This document shows, in pieces, positions 21,685 to 37,200 of a stretch of DNA of 64,000 bases (positions are counted from its first letter, which is position 1; every line of letters starts with the position of its first letter). The stretch is taken from positions 17,326,164 through 17,390,163 of the forward strand of contig JARWKL010000005.1 of the NCBI GenBank assembly GCA_029961685.1. Direction: 5' to 3'. The notes under the pieces were generated by a model, which was not told the DNA's origin, searched no databases, and saw only the letters and a list, made by a program, of their open reading frames with translations. The position numbers and the translations under genes are program-made. This stretch comes from Aristolochia californica (Eukaryota; Streptophyta; Magnoliopsida; Piperales; Aristolochiaceae).

Positions 21685-24600
21685 CCTAACGATCATAGAT
21701 GATTGTAAAGTGATTTATCATGCGTTACGGGCTATATTACCCTAAGAAATGACTTACGGATTGGGAGTCAACACTCAGTTCAAAATTCCCCGACGATTGC
21801 AAAACCTGATATATAAGAACTAAAAAGGGCTTACAATCCCTAAAAATTACAGACACTCCTTGGAATTATCTCTCTCTACATTTGTGCATTGCGCATTTCC
21901 ATTTTAGATGTACTCATTTTTCTTAAATAAAAACTTTGAGTTTTCGGTCTCCCTTCATCCCGCAAACCAAAAATGCAAATAGATCACCACAAAATGAAAA
22001 TTTTAGAGTTTATGTTTGGAAAAATTTTAAAACAATAACAAATGTAAGTAAAGAAAATCTATTCACACACCACAAATGAACCCAAAAGTTTTGCTGTCCA
22101 AGTTTGGGAAATTCCACCAGTTCAACCCTAACAGCTTGGAATTTTATAAGAATGAGATTTCTTCCACACATGCTTTAAAAATGGATCTGCATGCTTCAAA
22201 CGCGTTAAAGATGCAAATCACCTATGGATCAAAACCTTTTGAAGAGAATGACAAACGTTCATTAAATTCTAAAAGTGAACGTGCGGTGGGATATTTGCCC
22301 GAGTCAAACTAGCCATTATTTTGCCCATTTACAAAAAGCTGACCTAACGATCATAGATGATTGTAAAGTGATTTATCATGCGTTACGGGCTATATTACCC
22401 TAAGAAATGACTTACGGATTGGGAGTCAACACTCAGTTCAAAATTCCCCGACGATTGCAAAACCTGATATATAAGAACTAAAAAGGGCTTACAATCCCTA
22501 AAAATTACAGACACTCCTTGGAATTATCTCTCTCTACATTTGTGCATTGCGCATTTCCATTTTAGATGTACTCATTTTTCTTAAATAAAAACTTTGAGTT
22601 TTCGGTCTCCCTTCATCCCGTAAACCAAAAATGCAAATAGATCACCACAAAATGAAAATTTTAGAGTTTATGTTTGGAAAAATTTTAAAACAATAACAAA
22701 TGTAAGTAAAGAAAATCTATTCACACACCACAAATGAACCCAAAAGTTTTGCTGTCCAAGTTTGGGAAATTCCACCAGTTCAACCCTAACAGCTTGGAAT
22801 TTTATAAGAATGAGATTTCTTCCACACATGCTTTAAAAATGGATCTGCATGCTTCAAACGCGTTAAAGATGCAAATCACCTATGGATCAAAACCTTTTGA
22901 AGAGAATGACAAACGTTCATTAAATTCTAAAAGTGAACGTGCGGTGGGATATTTGCCCGAGTCAAACTAGCCATTATTTTGCCCATTTACAAAAAGCTGA
23001 CCTAACGATCATAGATGATTGTAAAGTGATTTATCATGCGTTACGGGCTATATTACCCTAAGAAATGACTTACGGATTGGGAGTCAACACTCAGTTCAAA
23101 ATTCCCCGACGATTGCAAAACCTGATATATAAGAACTAAAAAGGGCTTACAATCCCTAAAAATTACAGACACTCCTTGGAATTATCTCTCTCTACATTTG
23201 TGCATTGCGCATTTCCATTTTAGATGTACTCATTTTTCTTAAATAAAAACTTTGAGTTTTCGGTCTCCCTTCATCCCGTAAACCAAAAATGCAAATAGAT
23301 CACCACAAAATGAAAATTTTAGAGTTTATGTTTGGAAAAATTTTAAAAGAATAACAAATGTAAGTAAAGAAAATCTATTCACACACCACAAATGAACCCA
23401 AAAGTTTTGCTGTCCAAGTTTGGGAAATTCCACCAGTTCAACCCTAACAGCTTGGAATTTTATAAGAATGAGATTTCTTCCACACATGCTTTAAAAATGG
23501 ATGTGTATGCTTCAAACGCGTTAAAGATGCAAATCACCTATGGATCAAAACCTTTTGAAGAGAATGACAAACGTTCATTAAATTCTAAAAGTGAACGTGC
23601 GGTGGGATATTTGCCCGAGTCAAACTAGCCATAATTTTGCCCATTTACAAAAAGCTGACCTAACGATCATAGATGATTGTAAAGTGATTTATCATGCGTT
23701 ACGGGCTATATTACCCTAAGAAATGACTTACGGATTGGGAGTCAACACTCAGTTCAAAATTCCCCGACGATTGCAAAACCTGATATATAAGAACTAAAAA
23801 GGGCTTACAATCCCTAAAAATTACAGACACTCCTTGGAATTATCTCTCTCTACATTTGTGCATTGCGCATTTCCATTTTAGATGTACTCATTTTTCTTAA
23901 ATAAAAACTTTGAGTTTTCGGTCTCCCTTCATCCCGTAAACCAAAAATGCAAATAGATCACCACAAAATGAAAATTTTAGAGTTTATGTTTGGAAAAATT
24001 TTAAAACAATAACAAATGTAAGTAAAGAAAATCTATTCACACACCACAAATGAACCCAAAAGTTTTGCTGTCCAAGTTTGGGAAATTCCACCAGTTCAAC
24101 CCTAACAGCTTGGAATTTTATAAGAATGAGATTTCTTCCACACATGCTTTAAAAATGGATCTGCATGCTTCAAACGCGTTAAAGATGCAAATCACCTATG
24201 GATCAAAACCTTTTGAAGAGAATGACAAACGTTCATTAAATTCTAAAAGTGAACGTGCGGTGGGATATTTGCCCGAGTCAAACTAGCCATTATTTTGCCC
24301 ATTTACAAAAAGCTGACCTAACGATCATAGATGATTGTAAAGTGATTTATCATGCGTTACGGGCTATATTACCCTAAGAAATGACTTACGGATTGGGAGT
24401 CAACACTCAGTTCAAAATTCCCCGACGATTGCAAAACCTGATATATAAGAACTAAAAAGGGCTTACAATCCCTAAAAATTACAGACACTCCTTGGAATTA
24501 TCTCTCTCTACATTTGTGCATTGCGCATTTCCATTTTAGATGTACTCATTTTTCTTAAATAAAAACTTTGAGTTTTCGGTCTCCCTTCATCCCGTAAACC

Positions 24601-26745
24601 AAAAATGCAAATAGATCACCACAAAATGAAAATTTTAGAGTTTATGTTTGGAAAAATTTTAAAAGAATAACAAATGTAAGTAAAGAAAATCTATTCACAC
24701 ACCACAAATGAACCCAAAAGTTTTGCTGTCCAAGTTTGGGAAATTCCACCAGTTCAACCCTAACTGCTTGGAATTTTATAAGAATGAGATTTCTTCCACA
24801 CATGCTTTAAAAATGGATGTGTATGCTTCAAACGCGTTAAAGATGCAAATCACCTATGGATCAAAACCTTTTGAAGAGAATGACAAACGTTCATTAAATT
24901 CTAAAAGTGAACGTGCGGTGGGATATTTGCCCGAGTCAAACTAGCCATAATTTTGCCCATTTACAAAAAGCTGACCTAACGATCATAGATGATTGTAAGG
25001 TGATTTATCATGCGTTACGGGCTATATTACCCTAAGAAATGACTTACGGATTGGGAGTCAACACTCAGTTCAAAATTCCCCGACGATTGCAAAACCTGAT
25101 ATATAAGAACTAAAAAGGGCTTACAATCCCTAAAAATTACAGACACTCCTTGGAATTATCTCTCTCTACATTTGTGCATTGCGCATTTCCATTTTAGATG
25201 TACTCATTTTTCTTAAATAAAAACTTTGAGTTTTCGGTCTCCCTTCATCCCGTAAACCAAAAATGCAAATAGATCACCACAAAATGAAAATTTTAGAGTT
25301 TATGTTTGGAAAAATTTTAAAACAATAACAAATGTAAGTAAAGAAAATCTATTCACACACCACAAATGAACCCAAAAGTTTTGCTGTCCAAGTTTGGGAA
25401 ATTCCACCAGTTCAACCCTAACAGCTTGGAATTTTATAAGAATGAGATTTCTTCCACACATGCTTTAAAAATGGATCTGCATGCTTCAAACGCGTTAAAG
25501 ATGCAAATCACCTATGGATCAAAACCTTTTGAAGAGAATGACAAACGTTCATTAAATTCTAAAAGTGAACGTGCGGTGGGATATTTGCCAGAGTCAAACT
25601 AGCCATTATTTTGCCCATTTACAAAAAGCTGACCTAACGATCATAGATGATTGTAAAGTGATTTATCATGCGTTACGGGCTATATTACCCTAAGAAATGA
25701 CTTACGGATTGGGAGTCAACACTCAGTTCAAAATTCCCCGACGATTGCAAAACCTGATATATAAGAACTAAAAAGGGCTTACAATCCCTAAAAATTACAG
25801 ACACTCCTTGGAATTATCTCTCTCTACATTTGTGCATTGCGCATTTCCATTTTAGATGTACTCATTTTTCTTAAATAAAAACTTTGAGTTTTCGGTCTCC
25901 CTTCATCCCGTAAACCAAAAATGCAAATAGATCACCACAAAATGAAAATTTTAGAGTTTATGTTTGGAAAAATTTGAAAACAATAACAAATGTAAGTAAA
26001 GAAAATCTATTCACACACCACAAATGAACCCAAAAGTTTTGCTGTCCAAGTTTGGGAAATTCCACCAGTTCAACCCTAACAGCTTGGAATTTTATAAGAA
26101 TGAGATTTCTTCCACACATGCTTTAAAAATGGATCTGCATGCTTCAAACGCGTTAAAGATGCAAATCACCTATGGATCAAAACCTTTTGAAGAGAATGAC
26201 AAACGTTCATTAAATTCTAAAAGTGAACGTGCGGTGGGATATTTGCCCGAGTCAAACTAGCCATTATTTTGCCCATTTACAAAAAGCTGACCTAACGATC
26301 ATAGATGATTGTAAAGTGATTTATCATGCGTTACGGGCTATATTACCCTAAGAAATGACTTAATGATTGGGAGTCAACACTCAGTTCAAAATTCCACGAC
26401 GATTGCAAAACCTGATATATAAGAACTAAAAAGGGCTTACAATCCCTAAAAATTACAGACACTCCTTGGAATTATCTCTCTCTACATTTGTGCATTGCGC
26501 ATTTCCATTTTAGATGTACTCATTTTTCTTAAATAAAAACTTTGAGTTTTCGGTCTCCCTTCATCCCGTAAACCAAAAATGCAAATAGATCACCACAAAA
26601 TGAAAATTTTAGAGTTTATGTTTGGAAAAATTTTAAAACAATAACAAATGTAAGTAAAGAAAATCTATTCACACACCACAAATGAACCCAAAAGTTTTGA
26701 TGTCCAAGTTTGGGAAATTCCACCAGTTCAACCCTAACAGCTTGG
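21482..26745. repeat. 8-unit block, copy 2 (5,264 bp)
   Basis: This repeats every marker of copy 1 at +5,264 bases. I found only a few differences: TCATTCCG near 19984 is TCATCCCG in copy 2, GTAAAGTG near 19735 is GTAAGGTG near 24999, and TTACTGATT near 21098 is TTAATGATT near 26362. The duplication is therefore very recent relative to the age of the array. Confidence 0.85.
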
Positions 26746-26918
26746 AATTTTATAAGAATGAGATTTCTTCCACACATGCTTTAAAAATGGATGTGCATGC
26801 TTCAAACGCGTTAAAGATGCAAATCACCTATGGATCAAAACCTTTTGAAGAGAATGACAAACGTTCATTAAATTCTAAAAGTGAACGTGCGGTGGGATAT
26901 TTGCCCGAGTCAAACTAG
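26682..26918 (+). CDS. 78-aa hypothetical protein, L7M/L38V allele (unit 41)
   Basis: It shares L7M and CCACGAC with unit 33 but has V38 and a normal TAG stop. It marks the right edge of the second copy of the 8-unit block. Confidence 0.35.
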   Translation: MNPKVLMSKFGKFHQFNPNSLEFYKNEISSTHALKMDVHASNALKMQITYGSKPFEENDKRSLNSKSERAVGYLPESN

Positions 26919-28294
26919 CCATTATTTTGCCCATTTACAAAAAGCTGACCTAACGATCATAGATGATTGTAAAGTGATTTATCATGCGTTACGGGCTATA
27001 TTACCCTAAGAAATGACTTACGGATTGGGAGTCAACACTCAGTTCAAAATTCCCCGACGATTGCAAAACCTGATATATAAGAACTAAAAAGGGCTTACAA
27101 TCCCTAAAAATTACAGACACTCCTTGGAATTATCTCTCTCTACATTTGTGCATTGCGCATTTCCATTTTAGATGTACTCATTTTTCTTAAATAAAAACTT
27201 TGAGTTTTCGGTCTCCCTTCATCCCGTAAACCAAAAATGCAAATAGATCACCACAAAATGAAAATTTTAGAGTTTATGTTTGGAAAAATTTTAAAACAAT
27301 AACAAATGTAAGTAAAGAAAATCTATTCACACACCACAAATGAACCCAAAAGTTTTGCTGTCCAAGTTTGGGAAATTCCACCAGTTCAACCCTAACAGCT
27401 TGGAATTTTATAAGAATGAGATTTCTTCCACACATGCTTTAAAAATGGATCTGCATGCTTCAAACGCGTTAAAGATGCAAATCACCTATGGATCAAAACC
27501 TTTTGAAGAGAATGACAAACGTTCATTAAATTCTAAAAGTGAACGTGCGGTGGGATATTTGCCCGAGTCAAACTAGCCATTATTTTGCCCATTTACAAAA
27601 AGCTGACCTAACGATCATAGATGATTGTAAAGTGATTTATCATGCGTTACGGGCTATATTACCCTAAGAAATGACTTACGGATTGGGAGTCAACACTCAG
27701 TTCAAAATTCCCCGACGATTGCAAAACCTGATATATAAGAACTAAAAAGGGCTTACAATCCTTAAAAATTACAGACACTCCTTGGAATTATCTCTCTCTA
27801 CATTTGTGCATTGCGCATTTCCATTTTAGATGTACTCATTTTTCTTAAATAAAAACTTTGAGTTTTCGGTCTCCCTTCATCCCGTAAACCAAAAATGCAA
27901 ATAGATCACCACAAAATGAAAATTTTAGAGTTTATGTTTGGAAAAATTTTAAAACAATAACAAATGTAAGTAAAGAAAATCTATTCACACACCACAAATG
28001 AACCCAAAAGTTTTGCTGTCCAAGTTTGGTAAATTCCACCAGTTCAACCCTAACAGCTTGGAATTTTATAAGAATGAGATTTCTTCCACACATGCTTTAA
28101 AAATGGATCTGCATGCTTCAAACGCGTTAAAGATGCAAATCACCTATGGATCAAAACCTTTTGAAGAGAATGACAAACGTTCATTAAATTCTAAAAGTGA
28201 ACGTGCGGTGGGATATTTGCCCGAGTCAAACTAGCCATTATTTTGCCCATTTACAAAAAGCTGACCTAACGATCATAGATGATTGTAAAGTGAT

Positions 28295-31200
28295 TTATCA
28301 TGCGTTACGGGCTATATTACCCTAAGAAATGACTTACGGATTGGGAGTCAACACTCAGTTCAAAATTCCCCGACGATTGCAAAACCTGATATATAAGAAC
28401 TAAAAAGGGCTTACAATCCCTAAAAATTACAGACACTCCTTGGAATTATCTCTCTCTACATTTGTGCATTGCGCATTTCCATTTTAGATGTACTCATTTT
28501 TCTTAAATAAAAACTTTGAGTTTTCGGTCTCCCTTCATCCCGTAAACCAAAAATGCAAATAGATCACCACAAAATGAAAATTTTAGAGTTTATGTTTGGA
28601 AAAATTTTAAAACAATAACAAATGTAAGTAAAGAAAATCTATTCACACACCACAAATGAACCCAAAAGTTTTGCTGTCCAAGTTTGGGAAATTCCACCAG
28701 TTCAACCCTAACAGCTTGGAATTTTATAAGAATGAGATTTCTTCCACACATGCTTTAAAAATGGATGTGCATGCTTCAAACGCGTTAAAGATGCAAATCA
28801 CCTATGGATCAAAACCTTTTGAAGAGAATGACAAACGTTCATTAAATTCTAAAAGTGAACGTGCGGTGGGATATTTGCCCGAGTCAAACTAGCCATAATT
28901 TTGCCCATTTACAAAAAGCTGACCTAACGATCATAGATGATTGTAAGGTGATTTATCATGCGTTACGGGCTATATTACCCTAAGAAATGACTTACGGATT
29001 GGGAGTCAACACTCAGTTCAAAATTCCCCGACGATTGCAAAACCTGATATATAAGAACTAAAAAGGGCTTACAATCCCTAAAAATTACAGACACTCCTTG
29101 GAATTATCTCTCTCTACATTTGTGCATTGCGCATTTCCATTTTAGATGTACTCATTTTTCTTAAATAAAAACTTTGAGTTTTCGGTCTCCCTTCATCCCG
29201 TAAACCAAAAATGCAAATAGATCACCACAAAATGAAAATTTTAGAGTTTATGTTTGGAAAAATTTTAAAACAATAACAAATGTAAGTAAAGAAAATCTAT
29301 TCACACACCACAAATGAACCCAAAAGTTTTGCTGTCCAAGTTTGGGAAATTCCACCAGTTCAACCCTAACAGCTTGGAATTTTATAAGAATGAGATTTCT
29401 TCCACACATGCTTTAAAAATGGATGTGCATGCTTCAAACGCGTTAAAGATGCAAATCACCTATGGATCAAAACCTTTTGAAGAGAATGACAAACGTTCAT
29501 TAAATTCTAAAAGTGAACGTGCGGTGGGATATTTGCCCGAGTCAAACTAGCCATTATTTTGCCCATTTACAAAAAGCTGACCTAACGATCATAGATGATT
29601 GTAAAGTGATTTATCATGCGTTACGGGCTATATTACCCTAAGAAATGACTTACGGATTGGGAGTCAACACTCAGTTCAAAATTCCCCGACGATTGCAAAA
29701 CCTGATATATAAGAACTAAAAAGGGCTTACAATCCCTAAAAATTACAGACACTCCTTGGAATTATCTCTCTCTACATTTGTGCATTGCGCATTTCCATTT
29801 TAGATGTACTCATTTTTCTTAAATAAAAACTTTGAGTTTTCGGTCTCCCTTCATCCCGTAAACCAAAAATGCAAATAGATCACCACAAAATGAAAATTTT
29901 AGAGTTTATGTTTGGAAAAATTTTAAAACAATAACAAATGTAAGTAAAGAAAATCTATTCACACACCACAAATGAACCCAAAAGTTTTGCTGTCCAAGTT
30001 TGGGAAATTCCACCAGTTCAACCCTAACAGCTTGGAATTTTATAAGAATGAGATTTCTTTCACACATGCTTTAAAAATGGATGTGCATGCTTCAAACGCG
30101 TTAAAGATGCAAATCACCTATGGATCAAAACCTTTTGAAGAGAATGACAAACGTTCATTAAATTCTAAAAGTGAACGTGCGGTGGGATATTTGCCCGAGT
30201 CAAACTAGCCATTATTTTGCCCATTTACAAAAAGCTGACCTAACGATCATAGATGATTGTAAGGTGATTTATCATGCGTTACGGGCTATATTACCCTAAG
30301 AAATGACTTACGGATTGGGAGTCAACACTCAGTTCAAAATTCCCCGACGATTGCAAAACCTGATATATAAGAACTAAAAAGGGCTTACAATCCCTAAAAA
30401 TTACAGACACTCCTTGGAATTATCTCTCTCTACATTTGTGCATTGCGCATTTCCATTTTAGATGTACTCATTTTTCTTAAATAAAAACTTTGAGTTTTCG
30501 GTCTCCCTTCATCCCGTAAACCAAAAATGCAAATAGATCACCACAAAATGAAAATTTTAGAGTTTATGTTTGGAAAAATTTTAAAACAATAACAAATGTA
30601 AGTAAAGAAAATCTATTCACACACCACAAATGAACCCAAAAGTTTTGCTGTCCAAGTTTGGGAAATTCCACCAGTTCAACCCTAACAGCTTGGAATTTTA
30701 TAAGAATGAGATTTCTTCCACACATGCTTTAAAAATGGATCTGCATGCTTCAAACGCGTTAAAGATGCAAATCACCTATGGATCAAAACCTTTTGAAGAG
30801 AATGACAAACGTTCATTAAATTCTAAAAGTGAACGTGCGGTGGGATATTTGCCCGAGTCAAACTAGCCATTATTTTGCCCATTTACAAAAAGCTGACCTA
30901 ACGATCATAGATGATTGTAAAGTGATTTATCATGCGTTACGGGCTATATTACCCTAAGAAATGACTTACGGATTGGGAGTCAACACTCAGTTCAAAATTC
31001 CCCGACGATTGCAAAACCTGATATATAAGAACTAAAAAGGGCTTACAATCCCTAAAAATTACAGACACTCCTTGGAATTATCTCTCTCTACATTTGTGCA
31101 TTGCGCATTTCCATTTTAGATGTACTCATTTTTCTTAAATAAAAACTTTGAGTTTTCGGTCTCCCTTCATCCCGTAAACCAAAAATGCAAATAGATCACC

Positions 31201-31584
31201 ACAAAATGAAAATTTTAGAGTTTATGTTTGGAAAAATTTTAAAACAATAACAAATGTAAGTAAAGAAAATCTATTCACACACCACAAATGAACCCAAAAG
31301 TTTTGCTGTCCAAGTTTGGGAAATTCCACCAGTTCAACCCTAACAGCTTGGAATTTTATAAGAATGAGATTTCTTCCACACATGCTTTAAAAATGGATGT
31401 GCATGCTTCAAACGCGTTAAAGATGCAAATCACCTATGGATCAAAACCTTTTGAAGAGAATGACAAACGTTCATTAAATTCTAAAAGTGAACGTGCGGTG
31501 GGATATTTGCCCGAGTCAAACTAGCCATTATTTTGCCCATTTACAAAAAGCTGACCTAACGATCATAGATGATTGTAAGGTGAT
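28295..31584. repeat. Dimer-like zone (units 44-48)
   Basis: Units 44, 46 and 48 share V38 and GTAAGGTG at their 3' ends (near 28947, 30263 and 31579), at 1,316-base spacing. Units 45 and 47 lack the GTAAGG change. This is a second dimeric rhythm, independent of the one at the left. Confidence 0.7.
29972..30208 (+). CDS. 78-aa hypothetical protein, S30F/L38V allele (unit 46)
   Basis: Codon 30 is TTC where other copies have TCC. This is the only F30 copy, so it is probably a recent private mutation. Confidence 0.35.
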   Translation: MNPKVLLSKFGKFHQFNPNSLEFYKNEISFTHALKMDVHASNALKMQITYGSKPFEENDKRSLNSKSERAVGYLPESN

Positions 31585-34216
31585 TTATCATGCGTTACGG
31601 GCTATATTACCCTAAGAAATGACTTACGGATTGGGAGTCAACAGTCAGTTCAAAATTCCCCGACGATTGCAAAACCTGATATATAAGAACTAAAAAGGGC
31701 TTACAATCCCTAAAAATTACAGACACTCCTTGGAATTATCTCTCTCTACATTTGTGCATTGCGCATTTCCATTTTAGATGTACTCATTTTTCTTAAATAA
31801 AAACTTTGAGTTTTCGGTCTCCCTTCATCCCGTAAACCAAAAATGCAAATAGATCACCACAAAATGAAAATTTTAGAGTTTATGTTTGGAAAAATTTTAA
31901 AACAATAACAAATGTAAGTAAAGAAAATCTATTCACACACCACAAATGAACCCAAAAGTTTTGCTGTCCAAGTTTGGGAAATTCCACCAGTTCAACCCTA
32001 ACAGCTTGGAATTTTATAAGAATGAGATTTCTTCCACACATGCTTTAAAAATGGATCTGCATGCTTCAAACGCGTTAAAGATGCAAATCACCTATGGATC
32101 AAAACCTTTTGAAGAGAATGACAAACGTTCATTAAATTCTAAAAGTGAACGTGCGGTGGGATATTTGCCCGAGTCAAACTAGCCATTATTTTGCCCATTT
32201 ACAAAAAGCTGACCTAACGATCATAGATGATTGTAAAGTGATTTATCATGCGTTACGGGCTATATTACCCTAAGAAATGACTTACGGATTGGGAGTCAAC
32301 ACTCAGTTCAAAATTCCCCGACGATTGCAAAACCTGATATATAAGAACTAAAAAGGGCTTACAATCCCTAAAAATTACAGACACTCCTTGGAATTATCTC
32401 TCTCTACATTTGTGCATTGCTCATTTCCATTTTAGATGTACTCATTTTTCTTAAATAAAAACTTTGAGTTTTCGGTCTCCCTTCATCCCGTAAACCAAAA
32501 ATGCAAATAGATCACCACAAAATGAAAATTTTAGAGTTTATGTTTGGAAAAATTTTAAAACAATAACAAATGTAAGTAAAGAAAATCTATTCACACACCA
32601 CAAATGAACCCAAAAGTTTTGCTGTCCAAGTTTGGGAAATTCCACCAGTTCAACCCTAACAGCTTGGAATTTTATAAGAATGAGATTTCTTCCACACATG
32701 CTTTAAAAATGGATCTGCATGCTTCAAACGCGTTAAAGATGCAAATCACCTATGGATCAAAACCTTTTGAAGAGAATGACAAACGTTCATTAAATTCTAA
32801 AAGTGAACGTGCGGTGGGATATTTGCCCGAGTCAAACTAGCCATTATTTTGCCCATTTACAAAAAGCTGACCTAACGATCATAGATGATTGTAAAGTGAT
32901 TTATCATGCGTTACGGGCTATATTACCCTAAGAAATGACTTACGGATTGGGAGTCAACACTCAGTTCAAAATTCCCCGACGATTGCAAAACCTGATATAT
33001 AAGAACTAAAAAGGGCTTACAATCCCTAAAAATTACAGACACTCCTTGGAATTATCTCTCTCTACATTTGTGCATTGCGCATTTCCATTTTAGATGTACT
33101 CATTTTTCTTAAATAAAAACTTTGAGTTTTCGGTCTCCCTTCATCCCGTAAACCAAAAATGCAAATAGATCACCACAAAATGAAAATTTTAGAGTTTATG
33201 TTTGGAAAAATTTTAAAACAATAACAAATGTAAGTAAAGAAAATCTATTCACACACCACAAATGAACCCAAAAGTTTTGCTGTCCAAGTTTGGGAAATTC
33301 CACCAGTTCAACCCTAACAGCTTGGAATTTTATAAGAATGAGATTTCTTCCACACATGCTTTAAAAATGGATCTGCATGCTTCAAACGCGTTAAAGATGC
33401 AAATCACCTATGGATCAAAACCTTTTGAAGAGAATGACAAACGTTCATTAAATTCTAAAAGTGAACGTGCGGTGGGATATTTGCCCGAGTCAAACTAGCC
33501 ATTATTTTGCCCATTTACAAAAAGCTGACCTAACGATCATAGATGATTGTAAAGTGATTTATCATGCGTTACGGGCTATATTACCCTAAGAAATGACTTA
33601 CGGATTGGGAGTCAACACTCAGTTCAAAATTCCCCGACGATTGCAAAACCTGATATATAAGAACTAAAAAGGGCTTACAATCCCTAAAAATTACAGACAC
33701 TCCTTGGAATTATCTCTCTCTACATTTGTGCATTGCGCATTTCCATTTTAGATGTACTCATTTTTCTTAAATAAAAACTTTGAGTTTTCGGTCTCCCTTC
33801 ATCCCGTAAACCAAAAATGCAAATAGATCACCACAAAATGAAAATTTTAGAGTTTATGTTTGGAAAAATTTTAAAACAATAACAAATGTAAGTAAAGAAA
33901 ATCTATTCACACACCACAAATGAACCCAAAAGTTTTGCTGTCCAAGTTTGGGAAATTCCACCAGTTCAACCCTAACAGCTTGGAATTTTATAAGAATGAG
34001 ATTTCTTCCACACATGCTTTAAAAATGGATCTGCATGCTTCAAACGCGTTAAAGATGCAAATCACCTATGGATCAAAACCTTTTGAAGAGAATGACAAAC
34101 GTTCATTAAATTCTAAAAGTGAACGTGCGGTGGGATATTTGCCCGAGTCAAACTAGCCATTATTTTGCCCATTTACAAAAAGCTGACCTAACGATCATAG
34201 ATGATTGTAAAGTGAT

Positions 34217-37200
34217 TTATCATGCGTTACGGGCTATATTACCCTGAGAAATGACTTACGGATTGGGAGTCAACACTCAGTTCAAAATTCCCCGACGATT
34301 GCAAAACATGATATATAAGAACTAAAAAGGGCTTACAATCCCTAAAAATTGCAGACACTCCTTGGAATTATCTCTCTCTACATTTGTGCATTGCGCATTT
34401 CCATTTTAGATGTACTCATTTTTCTTAAATAAAAACTTTGAGTTTTCGGTCTCCCTTCATCCCGTAAACCAAAAATGCAAATAGATCACCACAAAATGAA
34501 AATTTTAGAGTTTATGTTTGGAAAAATTTTAAAACAATAACAAATGTAAGTAAAGAAAATCTATTCACACACCACAAATGAACCCAAAAGTTTTGCTGTC
34601 CAAGTTTGGGAAATTCCACCAGTTCAACCCTAACAGCTTGGAATTTTATAAGAATGAGATTTCTTCCACACATGCTTTAAAAATGGATCTGCATGCTTCA
34701 AACGCGTTAAAGATGCAAATCACCTATGGATCAAAACCTTTTGAAGAGAATGACAAACGTTCATTAAATTCTAAAAGTGAACGTGCGGTGGGATATTTGC
34801 CCGAGTCAAACTAGCCATTATTTTGCCCATTTACAAAAAGCTGACCTAACGATCATAGATGATTGTAAAGTGATTTATCATGCGTTACGGGCTATATTAC
34901 CCTGAGAAATGACTTACGGATTGGGATTCAACACTCAGTTCAAAATTCCCCGACGATTGCAAAACCTGATATATAAGAACTAAAAAGGGCTTACAATCCC
35001 TAAAAATTACAGACACTCCTTGGAATTATCTCTCTCTACATTTGTGCATTGCGCATTTCCATTTTAGATGTACTCATTTTTCTTAAATAAAAACTTTGAG
35101 TTTTTGGTCTCCCTTCATCCCGTAAACCAAAAATGCAAATAGATCACCACAAAATGAAAATTTTAGAGTTTATGTTTGGAAAAATTTTAAAACAATAACA
35201 AATGTAAGTAAAGAAAATCTATTCACACACCACAAATGAACCCAAAAGTTTTGCTGTCCAAGTTTGGGAAATTCCACCAGTTCAACCCTAACAGCTTGGA
35301 ATTTTATAAGAATGAGATTTCTTCCACACATGCTTTAAAAATGGATCTGCATGCTTCAAACGCGTTAAAGATGCAAATCACCTATGGATCAAAACCTTTT
35401 GAAGAGAATGACAAACGTTCATTAAATTCTAAAAGTGAACGTGCGGTGGGATATTTGCCCGAGTCAAACTAGCCATTATTTTGCCCATTTACAAAAAGCT
35501 GACCTAACGATCATAGATGATTGTAAAGTGATTTATCATGCGTTACGGGCTATATTACCCTGAGAAATGACTTACGGATTGGGAGTCAACACTCAGTTCA
35601 AAATTCCCCGACGATTGCAAAACCTGATATATAAGAACTAAAAAGGGCTTACAATCCCTAAAAATTGCAGACACTCCTTGGAATTATCTCTCTCTACATT
35701 TGTGCATTGCGCATTTCCATTTTAGATGTACTCATTTTTCTTAAATAAAAACTTTGAGTTTTCGGTCTCCCTTCATCCCGTAAACCAAAAATGCAAATAG
35801 ATCACCACAAAATGAAAATTTTAGAGTTTATGTTTGGAAAAATTTTAAAACAATAACAAATGTAAGTAAAGAAAATCTATTCACACACCACAAATGAACC
35901 CAAAAGTTTTGCTGTCCAAGTTTGGGAAATTCCACCAGTTCAACCCTAACAGCTTGGAATTTTATAAGAATGAGATTTCTTCCACACATGCTTTAAAAAT
36001 GGATCTGCATGCTTCAAACGCGTTAAAGATGCAAATCACCTATGGATCAAAACCTTTTGAAGAGAATGACAAACGTTCATTAAATTCTAAAAGTGAACGT
36101 GCGGTGGGATATTTGCCCGAGTCAAACTAGCCATTATTTTGCCCATTTACAAAAAGCTGACCTAACGATCATAGATGATTGTAAAGTGATTTATCATGCG
36201 TTACGGGCTATATTACCCTGAGAAATGACTTACGGATTGGGAGTCAACACTCAGTTCAAAATTCCCCGACGATTGCAAAACCTGATATATAAGAACTAAA
36301 AAGGGCTTACAATCCCTAAAAATTGCAGACACTCCTTGGAATTATCTCTCTCTACATTTGTGCATTGCGCATTTCCATTTTAGATGTACTCATTTTTCTT
36401 AAATAAAAACTTTGAGTTTTCGGTCTCCCTTCATCCCGTAAACCAAAAATGCAAATAGATCACCACAAAATGAAAATTTTAGAGTTTATGTTTGGAAAAA
36501 TTTTAAAACAATAACAAATGTAAGTAAAGAAAATCTATTCACACACCACAAATGAACCCAAAAGTTTTGCTGTCCAAGTTTGGGAAATTCCACCAGTTCA
36601 ACCCTAACAGCTTGGAATTTTATAAGAATGAGATTTCTTCCACACATGCTTTAAAAATGGATCTGCATGCTTCAAACGCGTTAAAGATGCAAATCACCTA
36701 TGGATCAAAACCTTTTGAAGAGAATGACAAACGTTCATTAAATTCTAAAAGTGAACGTGCGGTGGGATATTTGCCCGAGTCAAACTAGCCATTATTTTGC
36801 CCATTTACAAAAAGCTGACCTAACGATCATAGATGATTGTAAAGTGATTTATCATGCGTTACGGGCTATATTACCCTGAGAAATGACTTACGGATTGGGA
36901 TTCAACACTCAGTTCAAAATTCCCCGACGATTGCAAAACCTGATATATAAGAACTAAAAAGGGCTTACAATCCCTAAAAATTACAGACACTCCTTGGAAT
37001 TATCTCTCTCTACATTTGTGCATTGCGCATTTCCATTTTAGATGTACTCATTTTTCTTAAATAAAAACTTTGAGTTTTCGGTCTCCCTTCATCCCGTAAA
37101 CCAAAAATGCAAATAGATCACCACAAAATGAAAATTTTAGAGTTTATGTTTGGAAAAATTTTAAAACAATAACAAATGTAAGTAAAGAAAATCTATTCAC

